In this document: positions 24,203 through 32,726 of the stretch, piece by piece | Layout: the number at the start of each line of letters is the position of its first letter | Position numbering within the stretch: the stretch's first letter is position 1 | From: Bradyrhizobium sp. Ghvi | GTDB lineage: Bacteria; Pseudomonadota; Alphaproteobacteria; Rhizobiales; Xanthobacteraceae | Length of the DNA stretch: 64,000 nucleotides | Assembly (NCBI RefSeq): GCF_900115265.1 | Contig: NZ_FOVU01000005.1 | Location: 737,311-801,310, forward strand | Reading direction: 5' to 3' | The notes under the pieces: generated by a model | What the model saw: the letters and a program-made list of their open reading frames with translations, nothing else | What the model was told of the DNA's origin: nothing | The model's database searches: none | Position numbers and translations under genes: made by a program

Positions 24203-25191
24203 CAGCGCTATTGCCGCGCCGCGGCCTTGCCCAGATTCTGGCCTTGATCGTCATCCTCGCGGTCGACCGCGTGGTGTCGCCGCAATTCTTCGACCTGCGC
24301 CTCCAGGACGGCCGGCTGTTCGGCAGCCTGATCGACGTGCTCAATCGAGGTACGCCGGTGGCGCTGCTCTCGCTCGGCATGGTGCTGGTGATCGCGACGC
24401 GCGGCATCGATCTATCCGTGGGAGCGGTGATGGCGATCTGCGGCGCGATCGCCGCAAGCCTCGCCGACAGCCACGGCCTGCCGGTAGTACTGGCGGCGGC
24501 GCTTGGCGCGGGCCTCGTCTGCGGATTGTGGAACGGTTTCCTCGTCGCCGTGCTCGGCATGCAGCCGATCGTGGCGACGCTGATCCTGATGGTCGCCGGG
24601 CGTGGCATCGCCCAGCTCATCACCGAAGGGCGTATCGTGACCTTCACCTCGCCCGATCTGGTCTGGCTCGGCAACGGGGCCATCCTCGGCGTGCCGGTAC
24701 CGGTCGCGATTGCGCTCGGCATGCTGATCCTGACAGGTGCGGTGGTGCGCGGCTCGGCACTCGGGCTCCTGATCGAGGCGACCGGCGGCAATGCGCGGGC
24801 GAGCGAGCTGGCCGGCGTCGGCACGCGTGCGATGATCCTGGCGGTCTACGTCTGGTGCGGTGTTTGCGCTGCGCTCGCCGGTGTGATCGCCGCGGCCGAC
24901 ATCATGGGTGCGGATGCCAACAATGCCGGCCTCTGGCTCGAGCTCGACGCCATCCTCGCGGTGGTGATCGGTGGCACGTCCTTGTTCGGTGGTCGCTTCA
25001 GCCTTATCCTGGCCGTGCTCGGCGCGCTGATCATCCAGACCATGAACACCGGTATTTTGCTGTCTGGCTATCCGCCGGAGTTCAACCTGCTGGTCAAGGC
25101 TGTGGTTGTGCTGGCCGTGCTGCTGCTGCAATCGCCGAAACTATCCGGCTTTGCCGGCATCATGGCGCGGCTGCGGAGGACGAAACCATGA
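24199..25191 (+). CDS. ytfT: Sugar ABC importer permease 1 (YtfT-like)
   Basis: An inner-membrane protein of 330 aa with about eight to ten helices. The conserved CUT2 permease motifs VLVIATRGIDLSVGAVMAICGAI and ILAVVIGGTSLFGGRFSL are present. It overlaps both neighbours by 4 bp (ATGA), so translation is coupled. It pairs with the second permease as a heterodimer, as in YtfT/YjfF. Confidence 0.92.
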   Translation: MTALLPRRGLAQILALIVILAVDRVVSPQFFDLRLQDGRLFGSLIDVLNRGTPVALLSLGMVLVIATRGIDLSVGAVMAICGAIAASLADSHGLPVVLAAALGAGLVCGLWNGFLVAVLGMQPIVATLILMVAGRGIAQLITEGRIVTFTSPDLVWLGNGAILGVPVPVAIALGMLILTGAVVRGSALGLLIEATGGNARASELAGVGTRAMILAVYVWCGVCAALAGVIAAADIMGADANNAGLWLELDAILAVVIGGTSLFGGRFSLILAVLGALIIQTMNTGILLSGYPPEFNLLVKAVVVLAVLLLQSPKLSGFAGIMARLRRTKP

Positions 25192-26168
25192 AAGGCCTGC
25201 CGCCCGTCCTGATCACGGCCATCGTTCTCGTCGCGGGCTTTGCGGCTTGCGCGGTGCAGTTTCCCAACATCGCTTCAACCCGCGTGGTGGGCAACCTTCT
25301 CACCGACAACGCTTTTCTCGGCATCGTCGCGACCGGCATGACCTTTGTCATCATCTCCGGCGGCATCGATCTGTCGGTCGGCTCGGTGATAGGCTTCACC
25401 ACCGTGTTCGTCGCCCTCGCCATCGAGCGCTGGGGCATCCCGCCGCTGGTGGCCTTCGTCGCCGTCCTCGCACTCTCGGCGGCCTTCGGGGCTGCGATGG
25501 GCGCGATCATCCACGTGTTCGACCTGCCACCCTTCATCGTGACGCTGGCCGGTATGTTCCTCGCGCGGGGCGCAAGCTTCCTGCTTTCGACGGAATCGGT
25601 GCCTATCACCGCGCCTGTTTATTCGACCGTGTCCGACTTCGCGCTGCGCATGCCTGGTGGCGGAAGGCTGACTGCGATTGCGATCATCATGCTTGCGATC
25701 GTGATCGGCGGCGTCCTGCTGCTGCGCCTCACCCGGTTCGGCGCGAATGTCTATGCGCTTGGTGGCGGCCGGGCGACCGCCAGCCTGATGGGCGTCGCCG
25801 TTGGCAAGATGACCGTGAAGATCTATATGCTGTCGAGCCTGCTCGCGGGGCTCGCCGGCATCGTGTTCTCTTTCTACACCAGCGCCGGCTATTCGCTCTC
25901 CGCCGTCGGTGTCGAGCTCGATAGTATCGCGGCCGTCGTGATCGGCGGCACGCTGCTCACGGGCGGGCAGGGCTCTGTGATCGGCACCTTCCTCGGCGTG
26001 CTGATTCAGGGCATGATCCAGACCTACATCAATTTCGACGGCACGCTGTCGAGCTGGTGGACCAAGATTGCGACCGGCGTCCTGCTGTTCGCCTTCATCG
26101 CCCTGCAGCAAGGGCTGGTCGCGCTGGCGCGAAGGCCGGCGGCGAAACGTGCGGGAGCCGTCTCATGA
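25188..26168 (+). CDS. yjfF: Sugar ABC importer permease 2 (YjfF-like)
   Basis: A membrane protein of 326 aa with FVIISGGIDLSVGSVIGFTTV and SIAAVVIGGTLLTGGQGSVIGTFLGVLIQG, the CUT2 permease signatures. It is in 4-bp overlap with ytfT and with the regulator gene that follows. Two different permeases together with one ATPase identify the YtfQRT-YjfF type rather than a ribose importer. Confidence 0.92.
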   Translation: MKGLPPVLITAIVLVAGFAACAVQFPNIASTRVVGNLLTDNAFLGIVATGMTFVIISGGIDLSVGSVIGFTTVFVALAIERWGIPPLVAFVAVLALSAAFGAAMGAIIHVFDLPPFIVTLAGMFLARGASFLLSTESVPITAPVYSTVSDFALRMPGGGRLTAIAIIMLAIVIGGVLLLRLTRFGANVYALGGGRATASLMGVAVGKMTVKIYMLSSLLAGLAGIVFSFYTSAGYSLSAVGVELDSIAAVVIGGTLLTGGQGSVIGTFLGVLIQGMIQTYINFDGTLSSWWTKIATGVLLFAFIALQQGLVALARRPAAKRAGAVS

Positions 26169-26935
26169 CCTCACGCATTGTCGTGATTCCGACGCGCCGG
26201 GCCCATTCCAACCATGCGGAGGTGGCCCGCTCGATCGGCGTCGACATCATTGCAGGCCGCTATGCCGAGGGAGCGCGGCTGCCGGGCGATGCCGAGCTGA
26301 CCGCGATGTTCGGCGTGTCGCGGCCGGTCTTGCGCGAGAGCGTGAAGACGCTCGTCGCCAAGGGGCTGCTCACCACCAAGGCGCGGGTCGGCACCGTCGT
26401 GCGCGAGCGCGCCGCCTGGAACATGTTCGACGCCGATGTCCTGGCCTGGCATCTCGATGCCGGCATCGACAAGCGTTTCCTCAACGATCTCGCCGAGATC
26501 CGCCTCGCCGTCGAGCCGCGAGCCGCGGCGCTGGCGGCGGCACAGCGGTCGGAGGAGGATGTCGCCGAGCTTCGCCGCTGCATTGAACGCATGCGGCTCG
26601 AGGCTTCCGATTCCGTTGGCTTTGCCGATGCCGATCTTGCGCTCCATGTTGCAGTGGCCCGGGCATCGGGTAATCTGTTCATGCGCTCGATCGGACATGT
26701 GATCGAGGCCGCCTTGCGCGCCTCGTTCCTGCTCAGTGCCCCGGTCGAGCCGGAGGACCGCGACACCGTGCTGCTCTGGCATCAGAAGATCGTCGATGCG
26801 ATTGCTGCCTGCGATGCCGGGACGGCCTCGGAGGCGATGGTCTATGTCATTCACAACGGCATGAGCCGCCACGAGGACACCGTGAGTGAGACGGTCCCCG
26901 CCGAGCCGCTGCCGTCGACGAAGAGTGGAGAGTAG
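26165..26935 (+). CDS. GntR-family regulator (FadR subfamily)
   Basis: A protein of 256 aa. The N-terminal winged HTH contains YAEGARLPGDAELTAMFGVSRPVLRESVKTLVAKGLL. The C-terminal FCD ligand domain has a DADLALHVAVARASGN pattern with metal/ligand histidines. The subfamily includes sugar-acid sensors such as DgoR and LgoR. It lies inside the sugar operon, overlapping the permease stop by 4 bp and 3 bp before the dehydrogenase. It probably senses a sugar acid and controls this operon, perhaps through the repeat at 21445. Confidence 0.92.
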   Translation: MTSRIVVIPTRRAHSNHAEVARSIGVDIIAGRYAEGARLPGDAELTAMFGVSRPVLRESVKTLVAKGLLTTKARVGTVVRERAAWNMFDADVLAWHLDAGIDKRFLNDLAEIRLAVEPRAAALAAAQRSEEDVAELRRCIERMRLEASDSVGFADADLALHVAVARASGNLFMRSIGHVIEAALRASFLLSAPVEPEDRDTVLLWHQKIVDAIAACDAGTASEAMVYVIHNGMSRHEDTVSETVPAEPLPSTKSGE

Positions 26936-26938
26936 AGC

Positions 26939-27865
26939 GTGACTGAATTTCGCATCGCCATCGTCGGCTTCGGCAAGATCGCGCGCGACCAGCATGTCGG
27001 TGCGATTGCCGCGACGCCAGGTGCGATGCTCGCCGCCGTCGCCAGCCGTAACGCGTCGCTGCCGGGCCTGCCGCATTTCGCAACAATCGAGGAGCTGCTG
27101 GAGAAGGGACCTGACATCGACGCGGTGTCGCTCTGCACGCCGCCGCAGGTGCGTCGCGCCCAGGCTGCCGCGGCACTCGCCGCCGGCAAGCATGTCATGC
27201 TGGAGAAGCCACCCGGCATGGGCGTCGCCGAACTCGATCCACTTGTCGCGATGGCAGCGGATGCAAAGCGCACCCTGTTTGCGACCTGGCATTCGCGTCA
27301 TGCGCCAGCGGTCGAGCCGGCTCGCGAATGGCTGGCGACGCGCCGGATCAAGGCGGTGCACATCAACTGGAAGGAGGACGTCCGCGTCTGGCATCCCGGC
27401 CAGGCTTGGATCTGGGAACCGGGCGGGCTCGGCGTATTCGATCCCGGCATCAACGCGCTCTCGATCCTGACGCGCATCCTGCCCAAGCCGGTATTCGTCA
27501 CCGCGGCCGAGCTCGCCTTTCCGGCCAATTGCCAATCGCCGATTGCCGCCAACTTGACCTTGACCGATATCGACGGACTGCCGGTGACGGCCGAATTCGA
27601 CTTCCGCCAAACCGGACCCCAGAGCTGGGATATCGTTGCGGAAACGGATCAGGGCCGGATGACATTGTCCCGTGGCGGCAGGATCATGGAAGTCGACGGT
27701 AAGATTGTTGCGGAGGCGCCCGATCACGAATATCGCGAGCTGTACCGGCATTTCGTCAAGCTCGCCGCGACCGGCGCGCGCGATGTCGACCTGGCACCGC
27801 TTCGTCTCGTTGCCGACGCTTTCCTGCTCGGCAAGCGCAACATCGTCGAACCGTTCGTGGACTAG
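26939..27865 (+). CDS. L-arabinose / D-galactose 1-dehydrogenase (Gfo/Idh/MocA family)
   Basis: A protein of 308 aa from GTG 26939. The N-terminal Rossmann motif is VGFGKIARDQH (9-19), and the catalytic lysine is K90 in MLEKPPG. The segments LFATWHSRHAPAVEPAREWLA, WKEDVRVWHPGQ and WIWEPGGLGVFDPGIN strongly recall the L-arabinose 1-dehydrogenase (AraA) of Azospirillum brasilense, which also oxidises D-galactose. It forms the sugar 1,5- or 1,4-lactone with NAD(P)+. The epimerase and lactonase genes follow in the same operon, giving the first enzymatic steps of the oxidative pathway. Confidence 0.88.
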   Translation: MTEFRIAIVGFGKIARDQHVGAIAATPGAMLAAVASRNASLPGLPHFATIEELLEKGPDIDAVSLCTPPQVRRAQAAAALAAGKHVMLEKPPGMGVAELDPLVAMAADAKRTLFATWHSRHAPAVEPAREWLATRRIKAVHINWKEDVRVWHPGQAWIWEPGGLGVFDPGINALSILTRILPKPVFVTAAELAFPANCQSPIAANLTLTDIDGLPVTAEFDFRQTGPQSWDIVAETDQGRMTLSRGGRIMEVDGKIVAEAPDHEYRELYRHFVKLAATGARDVDLAPLRLVADAFLLGKRNIVEPFVD

Positions 27866-27867
27866 GC

Positions 27868-28944
27868 ATGGCCGGCGCAACAATAACAAAAGACGTCTTC
27901 GGAACGCTGCCTGACGGACGCGATGTCGAGCGCATCGTGCTGCGCGGAGAGGGCGGCTTCGAGGCCCGCATCATCACCCATGGCGCGGTGATCCAGGCGC
28001 TGCTTGCGCCGGATGCCAAGGGCATTTGCGATGACGTTGTGCTCGGCCATGACGCCTTTGCCGGCTATCTTGCCGAACGAAAGTTCTTTGGCGCGACAGT
28101 CGGTCGCTATGCCAACCGCATCGCCAACGGGCGATTCTCGCTTGATGGCGAGACCTTCCAGCTTGCCGTCAACAACGGCCCGAATGCATTGCATGGCGGC
28201 CTCGACGGTTTCGACCGCAAGCTCTGGGACGTTGCCGAGATCGACGACGGCGCCAGCCCGGCGGTCACGCTGACCTACACGAGCCCGCATGGCGAGGAGA
28301 ATTATCCCGGCAAGCTCGACGTGCGCCTGACCTATCGCGTCACCGGTCCGGCTGAGCTGTCGCTGACGATGGAAGCGCGGACCGACCGCCCGACCATCGT
28401 CAACCTCACCAATCACAGCTTCTTCAATCTGGAAGGTGCGACGTCAGGCACATCCACGCTTGATCACAAGCTGATGGTTGCGGCCGAGCATTTCCTCGCC
28501 ATCGACCCGACCGCCATTCCGCTGCCGGAGCCGCCGCGCAGCGTGGCCGGCACGCCGTTCGACTTTCGCGAAGCTCGCGCCGTCGGTGCTCGCATCCGTG
28601 AGAGCGATCGGCAACTACTTAGCGGCAAGGGCTACGACCACACGTATTGTCTGGCGCGCGACGGCAAGCTCGCGCTCGCCGCCCGGCTGGAGGCGCCGCA
28701 TTCGGGCCGCATCATGGAGCTGTTCACCGATCAGCCCGGCCTTCAGGTCTATTCCGGCAACTATCTTGACGGCGCGATCTTGGGCAAGGGCGGCAAGCTG
28801 ATCCGGCAATCGGACGCTATCTGCCTGGAGCCGCACATCTGGCCGAACGCGCCGAACCGGCCGGACTTCCCGAGCCCGCGCCTCGATCCGGGCGGGATCT
28901 ATCGCCATCACACCGTCTATCGCTTTGCAGTGAGGGCGCCATGA
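27868..28944 (+). CDS. galM: Aldose 1-epimerase (mutarotase)
   Basis: A protein of 358 aa interconverting alpha and beta anomers of aldoses. GRYANRIANGRFSLDG, the LTNHSFFNL motif and the late CLEPHIWPNAPN segment with the catalytic glutamate match GalM. No obvious signal peptide, so probably cytoplasmic. It starts 2 bp after the dehydrogenase and overlaps the lactonase gene by 4 bp. It supplies the anomer used by the 1-dehydrogenase. Confidence 0.92.
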   Translation: MAGATITKDVFGTLPDGRDVERIVLRGEGGFEARIITHGAVIQALLAPDAKGICDDVVLGHDAFAGYLAERKFFGATVGRYANRIANGRFSLDGETFQLAVNNGPNALHGGLDGFDRKLWDVAEIDDGASPAVTLTYTSPHGEENYPGKLDVRLTYRVTGPAELSLTMEARTDRPTIVNLTNHSFFNLEGATSGTSTLDHKLMVAAEHFLAIDPTAIPLPEPPRSVAGTPFDFREARAVGARIRESDRQLLSGKGYDHTYCLARDGKLALAARLEAPHSGRIMELFTDQPGLQVYSGNYLDGAILGKGGKLIRQSDAICLEPHIWPNAPNRPDFPSPRLDPGGIYRHHTVYRFAVRAP

Positions 28945-29822
28945 TGGAAGACGTGCCGACCTCCATTCTCTCCGCCGAGCACTGTCATCTCGGTGAAGGT
29001 CCGACCTATGACGTCGCGACCGACACCGCCTGGTGGTTCGATATTCGGGAGGGACGCCTGTTCGAGGCGCATCTTAGCGAAGGCAGCATCCGGATTCACG
29101 CGCTTGGCCGGATGGCGAGCGCGCTTGGACGGATCGATGCGGAGCGCCAGCTCGTCGTCGCGGAGGATGGGTGTTACGTCCGCACTCTCTCAGATGGCGC
29201 GATGACCTTGTTCTGCCCGCTCGAAGCGGATAATCCCGCCACGCGCTCCAATGATTGCCGCGTGCATCAATCCGGGACGTTCTGGATCGGCACCATGGGC
29301 CGCAAGGCCGAGCGGAGACTTGGAGCGATCTATGCGCTCCACCGCGGCAAGATCTCGACGCTGTTTCCCGGCATCAGCATTCCCAATTCGATCTGCTTCT
29401 CGCCGGATGGCGCGACAGGCTATTTTGCCGACACGGCCCGCGCCGTGCTCTATGCGGTGCCACTCAATCCCGCCACCGGCCTGCCGCGCGGTGAGCCCGA
29501 GGTGTTGCTGCGTCACACCGGCATTGGCGGGCTCGACGGTTCGGTGTGCGATGCCGACGGGCGGATCTGGAATGCCTGCTGGGGCGCCGGCCGGGTCGAT
29601 GTCTACAGCCCGCAAGGCGAGCGTCTGCGCTCGCTGCGCGTGCCGGCCAAGCAGGCGAGTTGTCCGGCCTTCGTCGGCCCGGATCTGTCGCGCCTGCTCG
29701 TCACCTCTGCCTGGCAGGATATGGACGCTGAGGCGCGAGCCGCCGATCCGCAAGGTGGCTGCACCTTTCTGTTGGAGGCATCCGCACGTGGGCGTGCGGA
29801 GCCTGATGTCAAGCTCGCATAG
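28941..29822 (+). CDS. Sugar lactonase (SMP-30/gluconolactonase family)
   Basis: A protein of 293 aa, six-bladed beta-propeller. The metal-ligand glutamate is in CHLGEGPTYD near residue 18. RSNDCRVHQSGTFWIGTMG and IGGLDGSVCDADGRIWNACWGAGRV carry the conserved Asn and Asp ligands. This is the family of L-arabinolactonase. It hydrolyses the lactone made by the 1-dehydrogenase to the aldonate. It is the last gene of the ytfQ operon before chvE. Confidence 0.9.
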   Translation: MMEDVPTSILSAEHCHLGEGPTYDVATDTAWWFDIREGRLFEAHLSEGSIRIHALGRMASALGRIDAERQLVVAEDGCYVRTLSDGAMTLFCPLEADNPATRSNDCRVHQSGTFWIGTMGRKAERRLGAIYALHRGKISTLFPGISIPNSICFSPDGATGYFADTARAVLYAVPLNPATGLPRGEPEVLLRHTGIGGLDGSVCDADGRIWNACWGAGRVDVYSPQGERLRSLRVPAKQASCPAFVGPDLSRLLVTSAWQDMDAEARAADPQGGCTFLLEASARGRAEPDVKLA

Positions 29823-29896
29823 GAGATCCAAAGCCGACCTCTACCTCTCTACTCGACGAAACGTAGAAACTGTCTGACACCCAAAGGGAGTGAAGC

Positions 29897-30970
29897 ATGT
29901 TGAAATTAAAGACGACATTTCTGGCATTGGCGCTGGCCGGTGCTGCAACGATGGCCGCAGGCGTTACCGCCTTCGCGCAAAACAAGGGAACCGTCGGCAT
30001 CGCCATGCCGACAAAATCCTCGGCGCGCTGGATCGCAGACGGCGATAACATGGTGAAGGTGCTGAAGGAGCGCGGCTACAACACCGACCTGCAATATGCC
30101 GAGGACGACATTCCGAACCAGCTCTCGCAGGTCGAGAACATGGTGACCAAGGGCGCCAAGGTGCTGGTGATCGCCGCGATCGACGGCACCACGCTGTCCG
30201 ACGTGCTCAAGCAGGCTAAGGCCAAGGGCGTCACCGTGATTGCCTATGACCGCCTGATCCGCGGCACGCCGAATGTCGACTACTACGCCACCTTCGACAA
30301 TTTCCAGGTCGGCGTGCTCCAGGCGCAATCGATCGAGAAGGGGCTCGGCCTGAAGGAAGGCAAGGGTCCGTTCAACATCGAGCTGTTCGGCGGCTCGCCC
30401 GACGACAACAACGCCTTCTTCTTCTACAACGGTGCGATGTCGGTGCTTCAGCCTTACATCGATAGCAAGAAGCTCGTCGTCGTGTCCGGCCAGACGGGCA
30501 TGGACAAGGTCGCGACCTTGCGCTGGGACGGCGCTACCGCGCAAGCCCGCATGGACAATCTGCTCAGCGCCTACTACGGCAACAAGAAGATCAATGCCGT
30601 GCTGTCGCCCTATGACGGCATTTCGATCGGCATCATCTCCTCGCTGAAGGGCGTCGGCTACGGCAGCCCCGACCAGCCGATGCCGATCATTTCGGGCCAG
30701 GATGCGGAGGTTCCCTCGATCAAGGCCATGCTGCGCGGTGACCAGTATTCCACCATTTTCAAGGACACCCGCGATCTCGCCAAGGTGACCGCCGATATGG
30801 TTGACGCCGCGCTTGCCGGCAAGGAGGTCACAGTCAATGATACCAAGACCTACGAGAACGGCGCCAAGATCGTGCCGTCCTACCTCCTGAAGCCGGTCGT
30901 GGTGTACAAGGACAATTGGGAGAAGGTGCTGGTCGACAGCGGCTATTACAAGAAGTCGCAGTTCCAGTAA
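29897..30970 (+). CDS. chvE: Multiple-monosaccharide ABC binding protein ChvE
   Basis: A protein of 357 aa with a signal peptide (about 1-28, ends AFAQ) and a periplasmic sugar-binding fold. GIAMPTKSSARWIADGDNMVK, ELFGGSPDDNNAFFFYNGAM and DGISIGIISSLKG are typical of ChvE/GguE proteins that bind galactose, arabinose, xylose and glucose. It has AAGGGAG upstream and begins 74 bp after the lactonase gene. It belongs with gguA and gguB downstream, and in plant-associated bacteria it can also signal to chemotaxis or virulence systems. Confidence 0.94.
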   Translation: MLKLKTTFLALALAGAATMAAGVTAFAQNKGTVGIAMPTKSSARWIADGDNMVKVLKERGYNTDLQYAEDDIPNQLSQVENMVTKGAKVLVIAAIDGTTLSDVLKQAKAKGVTVIAYDRLIRGTPNVDYYATFDNFQVGVLQAQSIEKGLGLKEGKGPFNIELFGGSPDDNNAFFFYNGAMSVLQPYIDSKKLVVVSGQTGMDKVATLRWDGATAQARMDNLLSAYYGNKKINAVLSPYDGISIGIISSLKGVGYGSPDQPMPIISGQDAEVPSIKAMLRGDQYSTIFKDTRDLAKVTADMVDAALAGKEVTVNDTKTYENGAKIVPSYLLKPVVVYKDNWEKVLVDSGYYKKSQFQ

Positions 30971-30982
30971 GCTTCTTTCTTC

Positions 30983-31124
30983 CCCTCTCCCCGCTTGCGG
31001 GGAGAGGGTAGGGTGAGGGGGAGCCTCTGCGAGGGAGGTGGCAATGGGACTCGTGGAGACTCCCCCTCACCCGGAATTCAAGCTGCGCTCGAATTCCGGC
31101 CTCTCCCCGCAAGCGGGAGAGGCG
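30983..31124. repeat. Nested palindromic repeat between chvE and gguA
   Basis: Three hairpins are packed into 142 bp. An 11-bp stem (30983-30993 with 30998-31008, CTTG loop) has the core CTCTCCCCG. A 13-bp long-range stem pairs GGGTGAGGGGGAG (31011-31023) with 31060-31072. A second CTCTCCCCGC/GGGAGAGG hairpin lies at 31101-31122, preceded by GGAATTC...GAATTCC. It looks like a dispersed intergenic mobile palindrome that also serves as a transcription attenuator inside the operon. Confidence 0.65.
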
Positions 31125-31148
31125 AAGTAACGTAAGGGACAAGACACG

Positions 31149-32726
31149 ATGACGGCCATGCTGGAGATGCGCAACGTCAGCAAGAGCTTTGCCGGTGTGC
31201 AGGCGTTGCGCGACGTCAATTTTTCGGTCGAGGCCGGCCAGATTCACGCCCTCGTCGGCGAGAACGGCGCCGGCAAGTCGACCTTGATGAAGGTGCTAAG
31301 CGGCGTCTACCCCGCAGGGAGCTATGAGGGCACCATCGTCTTCGAGGGCGAGGAGCGCCGCTTCCGTGACATCAACGATTCCGAGGCGCTCGGCATCATC
31401 ATCATCCACCAGGAGCTGGCGCTGATTCCGCTGATGTCGATCGCGGAAAACATCTTCCTGTCGCATCCGCCATCGAAGTTCGGCGTGATCGATCGCGACG
31501 AGGTTTATCGCCGCACCCAAGACTTGCTCCGGCAGGTCGGCCTGAAGGAATCGCCTGATACACTGATCACCGATATCGGGGTCGGCAAGCAGCAGCTGGT
31601 CGAGATCGCCAAGGCGCTGTCCAAGCGGGTGCGAATGCTCATCCTGGACGAGCCGACCGCTAGCCTGAACGAGGCCGACAGCGCCGCCTTGCTGGATCGG
31701 TTGATGGCATTCCGCGAGCAGGGTATCGGCTCGATCCTGATCTCGCACAAGCTCAACGAGGTCGCGAAGGTCGCTGACCACATCACCGTGCTGCGCGACG
31801 GCCGCACCGTCGACAGCATCGACTGTCGCGCCGAGTCGATCCAGGAAGATCGCATCATCCGCAGCATGGTCAACCGTGATCTCGCGCATCGTTTCCCCGA
31901 GCGCAGCGTCAAGATCGGCGAGCCGGTGATGGAGGTTTCGAACTGGTCAGTCTACCACCCGATCCATCCCGAGCGGCAGGTGATCAAGAACGTCAATTTC
32001 AGCGTCAGGCGTGGCGAGGTCGTCGGCATAGCCGGGTTGATGGGGGCGGGACGCACTGAATTCGCCATGAGCCTGTTCGGCCGCTCCTGGGGCACCAATA
32101 TCAGCGGCCATATCCGGCTTGAGGGCCGGGAGATCGTGCTGCCGAGCGTCGCCGCGGCGATCGACGCCGGCCTTGCCTATGTCACCGAGGACCGCAAGCA
32201 GCTTGGGCTGATCCTGGCCGACGACGTCCGCAAGAATATTACGCTGGCAAGCCTGGACCAGGTTGCGCCGGGCAGGGTGATCGACGACATCGCGGAGCTG
32301 AAGATCGCCAGCGACTACCGGAACCGGATGCGCATCCGTTGCTCCGACGTCTACCAGGAGACCGGCCAGCTCTCCGGCGGAAACCAGCAGAAGGTGGTGC
32401 TGTCGAAATGGCTGATGACCGATCCCAGGGTTCTGATCCTGGACGAGCCCACAAGGGGCATCGACGTCGGTGCCAAATACGAGATTTACTGTATCATCAA
32501 CGAGCTGGCAGAAGCCGGCCGCGGTGTGGTGGTGATCTCCTCGGAGATGCCCGAGCTGCTCGGCATCTGCGACCGCATCTGTGTCATGAACGACGGTGCC
32601 TTTGTCGGCGAGTTCCCGGGCACGGATGCGACTCAAGAAAAGATCATGCGCGCCATCATGCGCAACGAACGAAGCAACGGTAACGGCGCGGCCGCGGCCG
32701 CGGAAATGGGAGGATCGCAGCCATGA
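31149..32726 (+). CDS. gguA: Multiple-monosaccharide ABC importer ATPase GguA
   Basis: A protein of 525 aa with tandem ABC domains. The first P-loop is VGENGAGKST (about 36-45) with LILDEPTASLNEAD. The second is the degenerate IAGLMGAGRTEF with intact GQLSGGNQQKVVLSKWLM and LILDEPTRGIDVGAKYEI. The in-frame ATGs at 31149 and 31158 are both possible. The C-terminal tail is Ala/Asn-rich (GNGAAAAAE). It overlaps the permease gene by 4 bp. It works with ChvE and GguB. Confidence 0.93.
   Translation: MTAMLEMRNVSKSFAGVQALRDVNFSVEAGQIHALVGENGAGKSTLMKVLSGVYPAGSYEGTIVFEGEERRFRDINDSEALGIIIIHQELALIPLMSIAENIFLSHPPSKFGVIDRDEVYRRTQDLLRQVGLKESPDTLITDIGVGKQQLVEIAKALSKRVRMLILDEPTASLNEADSAALLDRLMAFREQGIGSILISHKLNEVAKVADHITVLRDGRTVDSIDCRAESIQEDRIIRSMVNRDLAHRFPERSVKIGEPVMEVSNWSVYHPIHPERQVIKNVNFSVRRGEVVGIAGLMGAGRTEFAMSLFGRSWGTNISGHIRLEGREIVLPSVAAAIDAGLAYVTEDRKQLGLILADDVRKNITLASLDQVAPGRVIDDIAELKIASDYRNRMRIRCSDVYQETGQLSGGNQQKVVLSKWLMTDPRVLILDEPTRGIDVGAKYEIYCIINELAEAGRGVVVISSEMPELLGICDRICVMNDGAFVGEFPGTDATQEKIMRAIMRNERSNGNGAAAAAEMGGSQP

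Noticed and set aside
26171..27889. Long minus-strand frame (572 codons) opposite the GntR and dehydrogenase genes
   Set aside because: Antisense shadow; both plus-strand genes have clear family motifs and coupled starts.
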